Source: Monilinia fructicola
Taxonomy: Eukaryota; Ascomycota; Leotiomycetes; Helotiales; Sclerotiniaceae
Assembly: GCA_008692225.1 (NCBI GenBank)
Contig: VICG01000008.1
Span: forward strand, 507,001 to 571,000
Direction of reading: 5' to 3'
Length of the DNA stretch: 64,000 bases
Numbering within the stretch: position 1 is the stretch's first letter; every line of letters starts with the position of its first letter. The position numbers and the translations under genes were made by a program. Under the pieces are notes generated by a model. That model was not told where the DNA came from. It was given only the letters and a program-made list of their open reading frames with translations, and ran no database searches. Below are positions 11,181 to 23,559 of this stretch, piece after piece.

Positions 11181-12313
11181 GACTGCGGTGTATGGATCTG
11201 ACTGATGGCTTTAAGTTCTTGTGTATGTGATGTGCTTGTCTGTGATGTGTAAGTGTAAGTGTGTGCGTGTGTGTGTGAGAGTGTGGATGGTTTTTGAAAA
11301 GAATCGCTAATCACAGGGGTATATATACTTATTCGTATAGTCTTGTACTGAAGCTGTTCAATGGCTTTTCAGAAGCTGTTCAGTGGCTGTTTAGATACTT
11401 TTCAGCTTAAGTTGATCTGATAAGCCGGTCAGACTTGCTTGTCCTTGAGATACTCACACGGAACAACTCTACACCCATCTTGTAGACAAGCCATGTATAA
11501 TCACGTGATATATCTCAAAATGCTACGCAGTGTGACATAATTGATCCTCAAATTCGAAGATAGTGTTTATAATGAACTAATTGCCTGTGGACGGCTATCA
11601 AATTAGGTAATCATAGCTATGTTTACAAAAAAAATACAGGTAATCAATAAACTTAGGACGAAGGATATGCTGAGATACCACTGGACAATTCTAATGTCTC
11701 ACCTCAACCCTAAGCACTGTGATCTACCTGAAAGAAACGGCATAGACACATTTTTGGGCTTACATGACTTCGGATCATGTTAATGATAGTTATTTCTGGT
11801 CCGAATATCTTCGCGTCGTCTAGGTGATCAAGCTTTTCTTCGGCTTTAGCTATTCCATGCTCTAGATTAGTTCATTGGTTCGGTGCAACTATTCTTCACG
11901 TAACTCTTGATCTTTCTAGAACCTCGACTATCCTTCAGTTACCATATCAACCAAATAATATCAAACAGGTTCTTTGATAGGACAATTGAAAAGTAACTAC
12001 AGCAGTGACATGGAGATTCGGTTAAATACACTAGATAAATCTTGAAAATGACCTCATGAAACTAATTTGTGCTTCCGATAATAAAGCTACTCATTGGAAC
12101 ACTGAACAATCTCCTACATCTTACTTGCTTCCTCTACTCATCAGTATTCTCTCAAAATCTGGTAGAAGCGCAATTTTTAAACACCAAGCAAGATCAAGCC
12201 GTCTAAGAATAATCGCAAGGCGTAGTCTTCAATATGAAAGGTACTACCGATAAATCAAATACCTTTCCAGTTATTGTCACTATGATCACATCACTAATAC
12301 TTGGTTAGCAAGC
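11181..12313. other. spacer with a GT-rich microsatellite
   Basis: A GT-rich run at about 11254-11283 lies in the probable 5' leader of the minus-strand gene. The rest is AT-rich, with no supported gene. Confidence 0.55.
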
Positions 12314-12854
12314 ATGTCCAACGAGGATTCTCTGGTTGCAAATCCCAATCTTCCTCCACTGCTTCCTAAGCCTCCCTCCAGTATCGAGCCACACGAATCA
12401 CTCATCTGGTTGGAGGAAGTACAAACACTACAAGTTTACGTCGCATATACCGAAGGAAGAACACCAGAGGAGATGGCTATCTACATGGCTGTCTTGGTTG
12501 ATCGTATGACTGAATATGGACCATGGGCTGTGAGAGTCGAATTACTTATCCTGCCAAGAGTTATTCGCTATTGGGAAAGTCCAAGCATCTATGCACAACA
12601 TGCTTCTGAGATGAACTCTCTTGTGAATAAAATCAACCGATCATTCGAGGTTCTCAGGCGCGTTAATGTTCAGGTTAACCTTGACTATGCAAACTTTCAT
12701 CAGATGAAGTTGGCAGCTGCTGTTTTTTGCGTTGGATGTGGAATGGACTCTAAATTACTACGTTGAAGGTACATTATTTCTTCTCAAGATTGAGGCCGGG
12801 GGTTATCTCATGAGACGCCTCCTAGGTGTCTATGAAAGAGATTTTGATGTCTAG
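12314..12854 (+). CDS. tandem family member C, unknown function, broken by one extra T
   Basis: The frame opens at ATG 12314 (MSNEDSLVANPNLPP) and keeps the family pattern: an EVQTLQVYVAY strand, a middle segment, the block NKINRSFEVLRRVNVQVNLDY, and FHQMKLAAAVF. At the T6 run 12723-12728 the frame slips and stops at 12766. Counting one T fewer, the protein continues as ALDVEWTLNYYVEG and then KIEAGGYLMRRLLGVYERDFDV to a TAG at 12852-12854, which matches the family signature and the ends of members A and F. The predicted product is then about 179 residues. The slip is a single base in a homopolymer and looks like the other slips in this window, so I treat the gene as probably intact. Confidence 0.7.
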
Positions 12855-13586
12855 ATTGATGAACTGGATGCGATTGTTATATGTAGGGGGTGGTAAAAGT
12901 CTTCATGGAAACCGATAGTTAGGAAGGTCCTGAATCGGTAGCAACCTGATTTTACGTTTGGGATATTTTTTGGGTGTTTATTTCGATTTCAGTAGTTCGG
13001 TGAAATGGCGGGTAGATTCTCTGACATATTCGAGTCTGTGGCACAGTTTCAGCAATTCGTTGGGACAATTAAAAAGTTCTTGTGTATACGTTTTTACTGT
13101 TTAAAATCGATGCAGCGTGAATAATGTGCACCTCCTCATCTATCATTTCTCGTCTCTATAGAGGGATGCGTATTGAGACTCTATTATCGCATAGTGATAA
13201 GTCAATTGCCCACCGTGACGACTCAACATTCCTCCATGGTATGGCGCTTTTCTTTCCCAACTCTTCAAGACAAGCATTCCTTTTGGTGGTTTTCATCAGC
13301 TCACAAGGAGTGCCAATAGGAAAAGTTTGAAGGAAAGGTAGAAAACTAAGACTGACGATTTGCAGGAGCTACAACGTGATTACAATCAATTCTAGTGGTT
13401 CCAGAGTAGACAAAGTTAGAGAAATTGATTAAAGTGGTCTTGCGGAAACAAAGGGAAAATCAACAAAGATGGGCCTAAACAATGCACTTCACACTTGTCA
13501 AGATATTATAAAAGCCTAATGGTAACAACAAAGAAACATTGTTTGAACAATAGAGTTGCTCAAACGGATTAGCAATATAAATACTG

Positions 13587-14261
13587 ATGAGGGCATCAAC
13601 CAGCATCACCCAGCATTCTCAACTAGTAGACCAAACAAGAATTCCAATCACCACGTTCAATATGGTTAATATCAGAATTCCACGATTCAGTCGGTTCAAT
13701 CGGTTGGATTGGTCGATGTTCACAGAAGATTGGTCGTTCGAAACTGCAACCTCAACCAGAGGAGATGTCGAGTCTATCGAACCAGACACAAATCCACCCA
13801 ATCCTAATCAAGCGCTTGAAGCGCACATGTCTGTCACCGAGAGGGAGCTGATTCCTACCCATCCTGCGATCAAGTTCTTGGATCAGACCTTGACCATCGA
13901 ACTCGGTTTTGAACCCAAGCTTCGCCCCGAGTCAACAGAGATCACCACCCTCGAGCAAATACTCCCGCAGTATGGCACAATGACAAAATTCGTTACTTTC
14001 TTAATCCAAGACTTAGATTCAACCACGAATACCCACAAGGCCCAGAAGGAGCATGCCCAGCAGATTGAAAATACCAAGAGAATCATCTCTCAGTTGAGAA
14101 AGTTCCAGAATGTCAGTTGCATCCATGTGAAGTTATCTACTGACAAGCCCGAACATTGCCTGGCGGGGATGGTCTCAGTCTTGCTAGAGCTGAGCTTCAA
14201 GAATATGACTTTGACAATTGTGTGGCCATATACGAACTGCGAATTAAACTTTCTTATATAG
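13587..14261 (+). CDS. tandem family member D, unknown function
   Basis: Uninterrupted frame of 224 residues from ATG 13587. After a polar N-terminus of about 85 residues comes the family core: LIPTHPAIKFLDQTLTIEL, a LEQILPQYGTMTKFVTF segment, TKRIISQLRKFQNVSCIHVKL, and finally LAGMVSVLLELSFKNMTLTIVW, equal to the LSFKEWTL signature in member F. The C-terminus is short (YTNCELNFLI) compared with A, C and F, where about 30 to 100 residues follow. An internal ATG at codon 26 (MVNIRIPRF) is a second possible start. No signal peptide, membrane segment or known domain. Confidence 0.65.
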   Translation: MRASTSITQHSQLVDQTRIPITTFNMVNIRIPRFSRFNRLDWSMFTEDWSFETATSTRGDVESIEPDTNPPNPNQALEAHMSVTERELIPTHPAIKFLDQTLTIELGFEPKLRPESTEITTLEQILPQYGTMTKFVTFLIQDLDSTTNTHKAQKEHAQQIENTKRIISQLRKFQNVSCIHVKLSTDKPEHCLAGMVSVLLELSFKNMTLTIVWPYTNCELNFLI

Positions 14262-14847
14262 TGAGTGAACTCTAGAAACTTCATGAAGTTTGGCAGATTA
14301 TTCAATAAACCCTATACATTACTTTAATATCTCTTGTTATAACCGTGAAATATGTGATATACGTGCGCATTGGTGCTTGAATTGGACATAACTCCACCAG
14401 AATATGATAATAGACTAGCCTCATTTTGTTACCTGATGTAATCGAAATATTTGATCTCTATTTGTCTAGCTTGTTATGAAGACAAACCACTGAGAAGCTC
14501 GATAAATATGCAGCGGTACTGATCTAGCTGATATTATTAGTGACAGTGAACAATTACGAAAAACTTTTGGCCACCTAGATCCATGATTCTTCTAATCATC
14601 AACTTCAATACATTCCTTTTCCCTGAAACTCGGCTACTCTGCCCTGTCTAATTACAAAAAGTATGTTATACCGCAACTTGTAGCGTTATAAATTACTTTT
14701 CCGCTGTAATACATGCTATCTCGGATTCAATAAACCCCATCTTTGATTTATGCCATTCTATCTAATTACCATATGTAGTAAAGCGCAGTGCTACCGTATG
14801 ACATCAAGTTCTCGACATGATGTCGCAGTCACATATGGATACTACAT

Positions 14848-14943
14848 ACCAGTGGCAGTTGACTGCATTGCACATTATCTACCTAAGGGGCTCTTTAGCT
14901 CTGGAGAATGAAACTCTTTTTCCTTACGAAAACTGCCACTGGT
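14848..14943. repeat. 96-bp element bounded by 13-bp perfect inverted repeat
   Basis: ACCAGTGGCAGTT at 14848-14860 and its exact reverse complement at 14931-14943 enclose 70 bp with no coding content. This geometry fits a very short MITE-like element or a hairpin-forming site. Flanks (CAT and TAA) show no clear target-site duplication beyond one or two bases, so the mobile-element reading is weak. Confidence 0.45.
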
Positions 14944-15073
14944 TAAAATATCAGATCTACTTCTTTACCTAAAATCAAAAGGACTAGTCATCTTCGCCGA
15001 TTTTTGTCTTACTCCATCTACATACAACTGTATCAGAGTACTCAGCCAACCACAATTAACTTGATCTTCTAAA

Positions 15074-15426
15074 AATGGGAAATAAGACCGCTTTCTGCAA
15101 CACAAATCGCTTTACTAGCCTTGACGCGTTTCTTCCGGTATAACAAGACCGTCAAGAAATTCCCCAAGGCTGCAGCTAAGCTCAAGGATAAGCCAGAGCC
15201 AGATTTCTAGTTGAGCACTTTGTACGAACATCTAGCTATTACAATTATCAACAACAAGGAGATATCCATCTACATTGAGATGCGTTCTTTCATGCCAGAA
15301 GAACCAATCGATATGCCAGCTCTTCGTACAGCCTTGGTCGAAGATAATCGATCAAGAATCTGTCGATTAAGATACACGTACCATGGTCAAGAATCTAATC
15401 CCGCGAGAATCAGAATCCCGCGTTGA
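15074..15426 (+). pseudogene. tandem family member E, degenerate copy
   Basis: It begins ATGGGAAATAAGACC, closely matching the ATGGGTAATAAGAACC that opens member F. After a disrupted stretch with stops (15140-15210), a frame resumes as LSTLYEHLAITIINNKEISIY and then MPEEPIDMPALRTALVEDN. These align with HPALVIFDNNSIGIHID and EPTNMDTLVETISAY of F. The frame ends at 15426 and no copy of the QMKLAA...WTL block is visible downstream to 15850. Several breaks and the missing C-terminal half argue for a true pseudogene rather than a sequencing slip. Confidence 0.55.
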
Positions 15427-16864
15427 CACTATTGAAATTCGTTCGCTATCATCAACACCTTCACATTGAGATTTTTATAGATCGCCGTGTCTATTGATGC
15501 ACGCAATTTTCCCCAGATTAATTTTGGAGCCGCAGTTGACACCCTTTCCAGCTTCAAGAATGGCAGTTATACTACCAGCTCTGTGACGAGGTCAACAAAC
15601 TTGAGGATAATCAAATTAAGATTGCCCCCGTAGAAGTGATTTCGACCGCAGACTCCGCAGCGTGTACAAGAAGAAAAGCATCGATATTAGAATCTAGTTT
15701 TCTTCGGGGTTCCTGTACACTTAAATTCCGTATTAGCATATAACGTGCAGGAAAATTCTCCATATCACGAAATAACCCAACAAAGATACGAATGGCCACC
15801 ATTACGGATATGTTTCTGTGGCATAGGTTGAACACAATATGAACTATGCATATCTGCCTTTAATTTCACTGAGATCCACCCAAAAGAATTATGCCACCAT
15901 TCTTCGCATACTCATGTGCTTCAAACGTATTGAATGCAACCTGGATTCAACGAGTCCCGACACGTGATCATATAAACTTACTTAACTCCTATAAAATTTC
16001 GCTTCGCTTCGCTACAGGGACTGTTAGTAAGCCACTAGAACTAATGATCACTAAGGCCTAGCATTTACCTTAAGCTTTCGATGAGTGGGCTTGGTCTGGG
16101 AAAATTCCTTGTGGTAGTCGTAGGCAGTTAATAGTAATAGGGAATACTTTTGCGAGGATTATTTTCAATTGAGACAAATTTGGGCTATGAACAACTCTAA
16201 GAAGTCCCTTGCGGGAGGGGGATAAGGGTGGAGGGAGGTTTCTTTCTGGACCATATTTGCTGTGCTATCAGGTTACAGACACAGAGCAGGAATAATGATG
16301 TCCCTTTTACTTTTGCTTTTTTTTATTATCATTGAGTGAACACATGGGTTTCTTTAGGGCGGTATTAATATCTATGTAATAAAATATTGGGCAGATACAA
16401 GAGTTTCGCTCATGTATTACTCTAAGCTTCAATTACTTGTGGTTCTAAACTTGCAATGTATCGCAAATCCCCAAAGCTAACACACTCTAAAGCACATATC
16501 CACTGAAATCCATCGAATTTTATCAATCCCCAACAAAGCATCACATACGGGTGGTGTCATCCAATATGATAAATCCAATACGACCGTACTCTTTGTGAGC
16601 TAGCAGCCAGATAATACACGCCATTAGAAGCTAGCGCCGTCAACTTTGAAGTAACCGTATCAGAAACGATCATAAAAGGAATTCTTTTGCATAGCTGAAG
16701 TCCATCGTCCTTCTTGCTCATACAACTCTAATCCAAGAACCATCTTGACAAATCTTTCAACGAGATAAAAACGCATTCATATTCTTTTCAATAATTTCAA
16801 CTCTTCACTACCTTGAACACTATACCTTTGATACTACATCTCCTAAAACCCATAAACTGTTAAG

Positions 16865-17614
16865 ATGGGTAATAAGAACCTTCGAGGAGATAGCGCAACC
16901 GCCCGACCATCTACTGAATGTAAGGATGCTAAGCCCGGACTTCATACACTTCGATCTCAAATCTTTTGTTCCATGCTCTTCATTCCTTGTCCTAATTTCT
17001 TTCCTACACGGCGTTATTTTCTCAATCCACTCTGTATTCCATCTCTTATTGACAATTACTGACTCCCTACCTTTCTAGACTTCAGACTCAAAGCCGAAAA
17101 GGAAGCACAAGACAAAGCCGACATGCTTGCATCTCTTGATGTTGACTTGAGTCTCCTACCAACTCACCCAGCCTTGGTCATTTTTGATAATAACTCTATT
17201 GGCATTCACATTGACCAATACAAACGCACGAAGGATGAACCTACCAATATGGACACATTGGTCGAAACTATTTCTGCTTATGCGCCCCATGTTAAATCCA
17301 TTGACATGAATATCCATGCCCCATTCCCTCACCACGAGTCGATGGATGTCCAAAGCAGACGAACCAAATGCTTTAAGAAACTCTTTGTCGAAATCAACAA
17401 GTTTAAGCTAGAATCACTCCATCTCTGCATGCTTCTAGATGAACATAAATTTCCACAAATGAAGTTGGCTGCAGGTATCATGGGTCTTTCGTTCAAGGAG
17501 TGGACTCTCATGTACGAGGTCCTCGGTGTATCGGAATACTTCCCTGTGGAACGCGGAAGCGAGTTCGACCTCCGACTTCGTGGTGTCTTCAACAAGGAGG
17601 TTCTCAAGTTTTAG
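16865..17614 (+). CDS. tandem family member F, unknown function, two exons
   Basis: Exon 1 16865-16919 (MGNKNLRGDSATARPSTE) joins exon 2 17079-17614 over a 159-nt intron with GTAAGG donor and CTTTCTAG acceptor; the splice restores a clean frame of 196 residues. This is the best preserved copy and defines the family: a helical lead-in (RLKAEKEAQDKADMLASL), LLPTHPALVIFDNNSIGIHID, NMDTLVETISAYAPHVKSIDM, KLFVEINKFKLESLHLCMLLDEHKF, then QMKLAAGIMGLSFKEWTLMY, and a closing FDLRLRGVFNKEVLKF. MGNK at the start lacks Gly-Ser context typical for strong N-myristoylation but has Gly2, so lipidation is conceivable. No known domain recognised. It closes the plus-strand array. Confidence 0.75.
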
Positions 17615-20464
17615 TTCAGAATTGACTATACCAGACTGTCTATCAGTGAGGTAGCTGGCGGATAGCTGGAAGGATGGTGGGATGGGAATCTTTTGATGAT
17701 CTATCGGGTATTATAATTTGACTGCAGGAATGCTTTTCGAAATCTGAGATACGTGCGAGCATGGTGGATCGACTTTCATTTGTATTTCGGTTGTGCAATG
17801 TAAGGGATCTGAGGCGATCCTTAAATGATAGAGGTATGGGTATCACCTATGCAAACAAAGTGGTATAACATAATTCTCATGTCCAGAATTAGCTTGACAA
17901 AAATATATCAATTACTCCCAGATTTGTCTGGCCTAGTGGAAGTACAAGTTATTTAGGTGATTCTTTGACCGCTCCACATTTGGTTTGCGAACCGCGGCAA
18001 GATTCACGCACTGCCGGTATACACAAGTGCTACATGGTAAAGTTCTTTTAGTAGGAAGCCCCGAAAGATTATGCTGTTACCAAAGACGCAAGGATATAAA
18101 ACAACAACTTCAACATAATATTTCTCCTTTCATATACCAAAAAAAAATACAAAAAACTATCTATTTGTGACTACTGAGTCACAGTAGCGTAAAATCTGCG
18201 ACAGTCGCGACGCTTGCGACGCTTACAACGTCTGCAATCATCGTAGTATATTACAGCAGGAGCTAGATGCCCCAATATAAATAGTGGAATAGAGTTGACA
18301 TACTCAAATTACTACCCCTTTCCACCATATTTAACGAGGGTACTTAATCTGATCAGTACAAATCCTGATCCCCATCCCCATCCATAGTAAATTTTCTTCT
18401 CTTCAGTCTCGCCTTCTTCTCTTCATTTTTATCAACAACCTCCATTGTCTTCTGTCCCTTCTTTCATCCCCTGACCTTATCCTAGACTAAGTTTTAGTCT
18501 CCGCCTCGTCTCGGATCTGATTCTACCTGGATTTCCAGAGACGAATGTATTTGTTCGCTTTTCTCAAGGTTTAGTATTATCTGACGGCATACTATATAGT
18601 TTGACCAGGCTACAGCTTCATGTACAGGATATCAATGTATCCCTGAATTGAAAATTATGTTTAATGCATCAATACTACTTTACCTAAAAGACTCATAGAT
18701 CTATCAAGGAATGTGAATATCCTCCAGCAGTCATTCGTGTGTTTTCTTTTGCTGGTGGATATGGTGCCACCAATTGAAGACTCGAGCCCAGGCAGTGAAA
18801 GCCCTATGGTTGGTTTATCCATGTATCGAAAATCTCAAGATCTGGTTGATTTATTCTGGCGGGGAAGGGGGGGGAGAGGGATGAATAGATTATTTAAAAC
18901 GGTTACTATGGCTTCCGGATCGGTCCAGCGTGCTGACCTAGAGCGTCAAAATCTTGAACCATTAACGGCGATACAGATTATGAATTTGTTTGGTAGTAGC
19001 GCAGAAAGGCGCCAATAACTTTAGTTAAAGTTTCATATTGGTGACGATTTGCTACACTCCCTTTTTACTAGCAAAAGCTAGGATCCACGGGAGAGTTTTC
19101 ATACCAGCCAATATGCTACTCTGGATCAAAAATATTGCAACGTAGTTGGCACAAAGACCAATATTATTTGGCACTGTTCCTCAATATCAACAGGAAGCTT
19201 GCTCTGTTTTATATGAAGCCTCTGCCGCCTAAGTGCGTGGTTCAGCTTCTCGGGTTTTATATTGTTCTTTAATTTTGCTAGTCACCTCTGCTTCTCCATG
19301 AGAAAGAGCCACTATGACACTTATATTGCCTTATGCCTTACTTAACCCCGCTTAGTTTTATGAGGCTCACGATTAATTTAGGAGGTCGTCACTATCATGT
19401 CACTGAAATACCCTAAGGCTCAGTAACATTACACTAACCTCGCGAACTAGTCCTGATCGCTGGATCATGAAATAGTAACAAAAAGTGGAGTATGCATCCC
19501 TGTACATTCGAGCAGATGTGCAACATAAACTTTTAATACCAGGAGCTATCAGCATTGATGAAAACTTAGAATTCAATAGTCTAATCTTGAATTCTACTCT
19601 CTTTTAACGGACACAACCAGACTTTGATACCTTACCATTTCATGACTAGGTCATATAGGCACCCTGTATAGACATGCAACAGAACGCATTGCATTACGTT
19701 TTAGTAACCAAAATGGGTTGGAAGCAGTAGCATGAGAATGAGGAGCGCATAAATTTTCATAATTAAATCAGATATATGAAGGCACTTGCACTTAGCAAAG
19801 GGATTTTGAAATAGACCACCGAACATATTGGACCAGCCCGTCCGTGAATGGAAACCATGAATAGATCATGCCAGTAATGGGGGATCGGGCAAGGGTGATC
19901 TCAAAAGGTAGACTCGAACTAATCCAGTCTAGTTAAGAGATGCGTTATAGAACCAAAAAACCAGTCTACACCCTTGCACAGATATGCAACAAAGACTAAA
20001 CATCTCCTAGGAACGATGGCCACTAATTGATCGAGTCGTTCCTTTCCATGGTCTCGAAACCATCAGATCTCTACCAATGACATAGGAGAAATGGCCGTAG
20101 AAAGATAAAACATACCGCGGCATGTTAGCAAGAGGATTCGAAAACAATGCATTCTTCCAATGTATAGGAAGGTGAATATTCCAAAAGAATTACCAGCCAC
20201 AGAAATAAAATCTTGGGTTTGAGACAATGTCCTGACAGGCAGTTCAATCTAATGGACCACGAAGCATTGGGTACCATAAGAAACCATAAGTAAAGTAATG
20301 TCTGATTCTCTCCAGATTGGGGCACTTCGAAGGATGACATGGTGATGTATTGTAATCACGTGATGCGGACAATGAGCGGCCGCATGACCGCCTAAACTTC
20401 AATATTGACTTTAGTTGCTGGGTACTTTTCTAAGCAAGTCTCAATCTCATCAGCATTCCACAAA
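17615..20464. other. long AT-rich spacer between the array and ATP12
   Basis: Nearly 2.9 kb with no supported gene. A purine/GC patch at 18195-18220 repeats GCGACGCTT-like words. A possible 85-codon frame from ATG 18761 has no family resemblance. The last 120 bp before 20465 are the presumed ATP12 promoter. Confidence 0.5.
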
Positions 20465-21662
20465 ATGAAGCGCATCAGTCAATTACCGGTGGCAAATGGC
20501 TTGAAAGGCCTGCGAGCATATCAGTGTCAAAGTCTTTCTCCATTGAGTCAACGATGCATACATACAACACCATCTTCACCCGCAACAGTTGCGCCTGCGG
20601 CATTCACGGCAGCTGGTCCAGCTCCAGCCCCACCAACTCCCAGCGCTGAGCATGTTGATATCCGGGTTGCCAGGAAGAGGAAGCAAGCAGAGTTACTCAA
20701 GAAAGGTCAAGACATCAGAGCAGTGGCTAGTGGGAAAGGTGGTGGAACTGCAAAGTTGAAGAGGTTTTGGAAGGATGTTCATGTACAGCATACGGAAGGT
20801 AATATTACCTCTACCTATAAATGGCACTTGTAAAGTATCGCACTTGCTAATGAATGTTTAAATCATAGAGGGATTGCAAATATTCCTCGACAAACGACCG
20901 CTCCGAAGACCTTCCAAAGACATCCTCACAATACCACATCATAAACCACATTTGGCATCTGCCATCGCCCTTGAATGGGATCTTCTTGTATCCGCACAAC
21001 AAGCTTTAAAAACTCATCTTATACCGATGACATCACTCGTCAACCGTGCGCTTGATATCGCAGATGAAGATAAGGAGGGAAGAGATACGATAAGGAATAA
21101 TATTGTTACGACAGTGATGCGATATCTGGATACTGACTCACTCTTATGTTGGGCACCAGAAGCACCTGAAGATCCACCAGGATATGAAACGCATGTTGAT
21201 AGAGTGGAGAGTTTACGAACCATTCAGAGGAGATCTGCAGAACCTATCATCCAATTTTTATGTGAGAAGGTATGGCCTGGGGTTGAGCTTATACCTGTTT
21301 TGGATGCGGATAGCATTGTACCTAAGAGTCAACCACAAATGACTAGGGATATAATAAAAGGATGGGTTTCTGGGCTACCTGCTTTTGAGCTTGCAGGGTT
21401 GGAGAGAGGTGTGTTGGCTGGAAAGGGTCTACTTGGAGCTGCAAGATTAGTAGTTGAATGGAGTACTGAATTGGCACATTTGAGAGATGATGTTTCCGAA
21501 AAGAGATTCGGTGTTGAAGAGGCAGCAAAAGCTGCAAGTTTGGAAGTGGATTGGCAGACTGGTATGTGGGGGGCTGTTGAAGATACACATGATGTTGAGA
21601 GGGAAGATATCAGGAGGCAATTGGGTAGTGTAGTATTACTTGTGTCTGGGGAAAAGAAATAG
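20465..21662 (+). CDS. ATP12: mitochondrial F1-ATPase assembly chaperone ATP12
   Basis: Exons 20465-20798 and 20869-21662 around a 70-nt intron (GTAATA donor, TTGCTAATG branch, CATAG acceptor) give 375 residues. The N-terminus (MKRISQLPVANGLKGLRAYQ) is basic and lacks acids, as expected for a mitochondrial presequence, followed by an Ala/Pro-rich spacer. The ATP12 domain then starts with KRFWKDVHVQHTEEG and continues with LDKRPLRRPSKDILTIPH, AIALEWDLL and LIPMTSLVNRALDIA; the central block DTDSLLCWAPEAPE and the C-terminal GLERGVLAGKGLLGAARLV are typical of the family. ATP12 binds unassembled F1 alpha subunit in the matrix and is needed for F1 assembly. Length is within the fungal range. No interruption is seen. 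Confidence 0.96.
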
Positions 21663-22491
21663 GCAAATAGGCGGTTTGTATAGGGTGTGCTTTCGAGGCG
21701 ATATATACCATGTTAATCTTGGAATTATGTTAGAATTACACAATGTTTAAGTCAAACACAGTGCAATACGACAATCAGATATAAAAGTCAATCGTATTGC
21801 AGAGCAATGTGGAGCATACAAACCTATTCATAGACCTATGTCATTATAAGCTTTTCCATTATGTCAGCGCTTACAACCATCCCCCTGATGTGCCATCATA
21901 GCAAGAATCATTAAGAAAAAGTGAAATAAAAAGGCTGCAACATTCATATTATGAAAGGAACCTTGGAACTCATTGAACGGTTGTGAAGTCTAACATGTTT
22001 AGCAGATCTAACAACAGGCATCGTTGTGAATGAATTCTAGTTCTTGAACAATAGAGACACATGGAAGAGGTCGTGAATGAATGACTTCTTTGAGGTACTG
22101 CCACTATCACTAAGTTTGAGACTTAGCACAAGTCAATCACTGTTCTGTGTATGGATGTTATTCACTGTCCAAATTTGGGTGATATAACCCTTCCAGGTTA
22201 AATATTTAATGGCATCAAATTTGTTTTAAACAAATGCTACATTCAAAGACAAATTACTGCTACTACATTCTTGACGATATCTCCCCAATGCCGTCTTAAC
22301 AACAACTATCTCCTAACATACGAATATTGTGTCTCAATAAAATGGCGGTGATATGGTCTCATCCTATATAATCCAGACCAGGCTTCAACACCTGCCCATT
22401 ATACCATAAGCGAGAAGTTCTCATACATTGATCCAAAAGCAAAAGTTGGGTCACTGAGGACTCCAAACATAAGAAAATCAGTCTATATCAT
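21663..22491. other. convergent 3' spacer
   Basis: Lies between the end of ATP12 and the 3' end of the minus-strand secreted-protein gene. No gene seen. Confidence 0.6.
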
Positions 22492-23157
22492 CTAAGACTT
22501 CCAAGGACAATCATAATATGACTTAATATACCCTGGACCAGCTGCATTTCCATGTTGAAGATCAAGAAGAGAAAATCGTGGTATTATGGACCGAAACTTT
22601 TCAAAGAGCATTTCCCAAGCATTCAGGTTAAAACAACCACACCCTATTCTGTCTTGCGGACCTTGGGCCGACTTTCTATCACATTGAGGTTTGACAAGAG
22701 GAAATATGATATTCTCTATTCTGCCCTCCAGAGCAATCCTGTACAGTAAGTAGCCCTGATGAGAATATGCTGCATCATCCATTAGACACTCTGCTGAATA
22801 TCTCTTTATGTAATGATTAAGAAGAGCAGCTAGAGCACTATCAGCTTCGGGTATAGAGACAGTATGTGCCAGTGTCCCATGGATCATTATAGCATCGTAT
22901 CCACTGTTGTTCAGTAGCTCTTGGACGCCAAAATTATATGGGGTTGACTGTATACTATCCACTATCCTCTTTGGAACAATATGATGTGATATGTAGATAA
23001 CTGCAGCAAAAGAATTGGCCGCACTGTCTTGTCTTTGAACGTCTCAGGCTTCGATTGTCTAGTTGTGAGGGTTACAATGATGGTATCACTGGCTATATTC
23101 TTCCGTTAAGTGTGCAACACTGACTGCAGGAAGAATGAGCATAGAGCATACTACCAT
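22492..23157 (-). CDS. possible small secreted protein, unknown function
   Basis: The main frame (22492-23032) has no ATG of its own near the 5' end, so an upstream exon is required. A short exon 23157-23090 encodes MVVCSMLILPAVSVAHLTEE, a good signal-peptide shape with a cleavage-like AVSVA site. It splices in phase through a 56-nt intron (GTGATA donor, CAAAG acceptor) to QDSAANSFAAVIY. The model gives 202 residues. The mature part has five cysteines after residue 100 (AECLMDD, KPQCDRK, GCGCFN, YDCPWKS). No known domain is recognised. The weak point is the non-standard donor; the long frame is clear, the start is inferred. Small secreted cysteine-containing proteins are common in plant-associated fungi, but I have no evidence for such a role here. 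Confidence 0.5.
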
Positions 23158-23559
23158 GCGCAATTTTCCGCCGCTCTCAATTATTGAATTATATTTGAAC
23201 AATAGGACAGTGTCAGGCCCTGAAACAATCAACTGTCAGAAATCCCACAATTCACAGTCAGATGACAGTGAAATTCTCGAAGTTTGGGAGAAAAATTTTT
23301 GCAGTGAATAAATAGTATTCACTCTTTTGATCCCAATCCTTCACCTTCTACTATCTATGCCCACCGAGCAATGGCGGCTGAGCAGATAGACGAAAATGCA
23401 ACCTTGTTGGACACAAATGTAGGTGCTTAATATATTGTTCAAGTTTGTTTATTATTTCTTTTTTTTTTTCCTCCTTTCCTCTCCTTATCAAGAGGATCGA
23501 TTGCAGAATTTTCTTTTTCTGCAGCAACTACTCAATACAAAAGAATCCTCCAAATCACC

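Noticed and set aside
18761..19018. 85-codon plus-strand frame with a Gly/Arg-rich centre
   Set aside because: Isolated, no homology to neighbours, composition alone does not support a gene.
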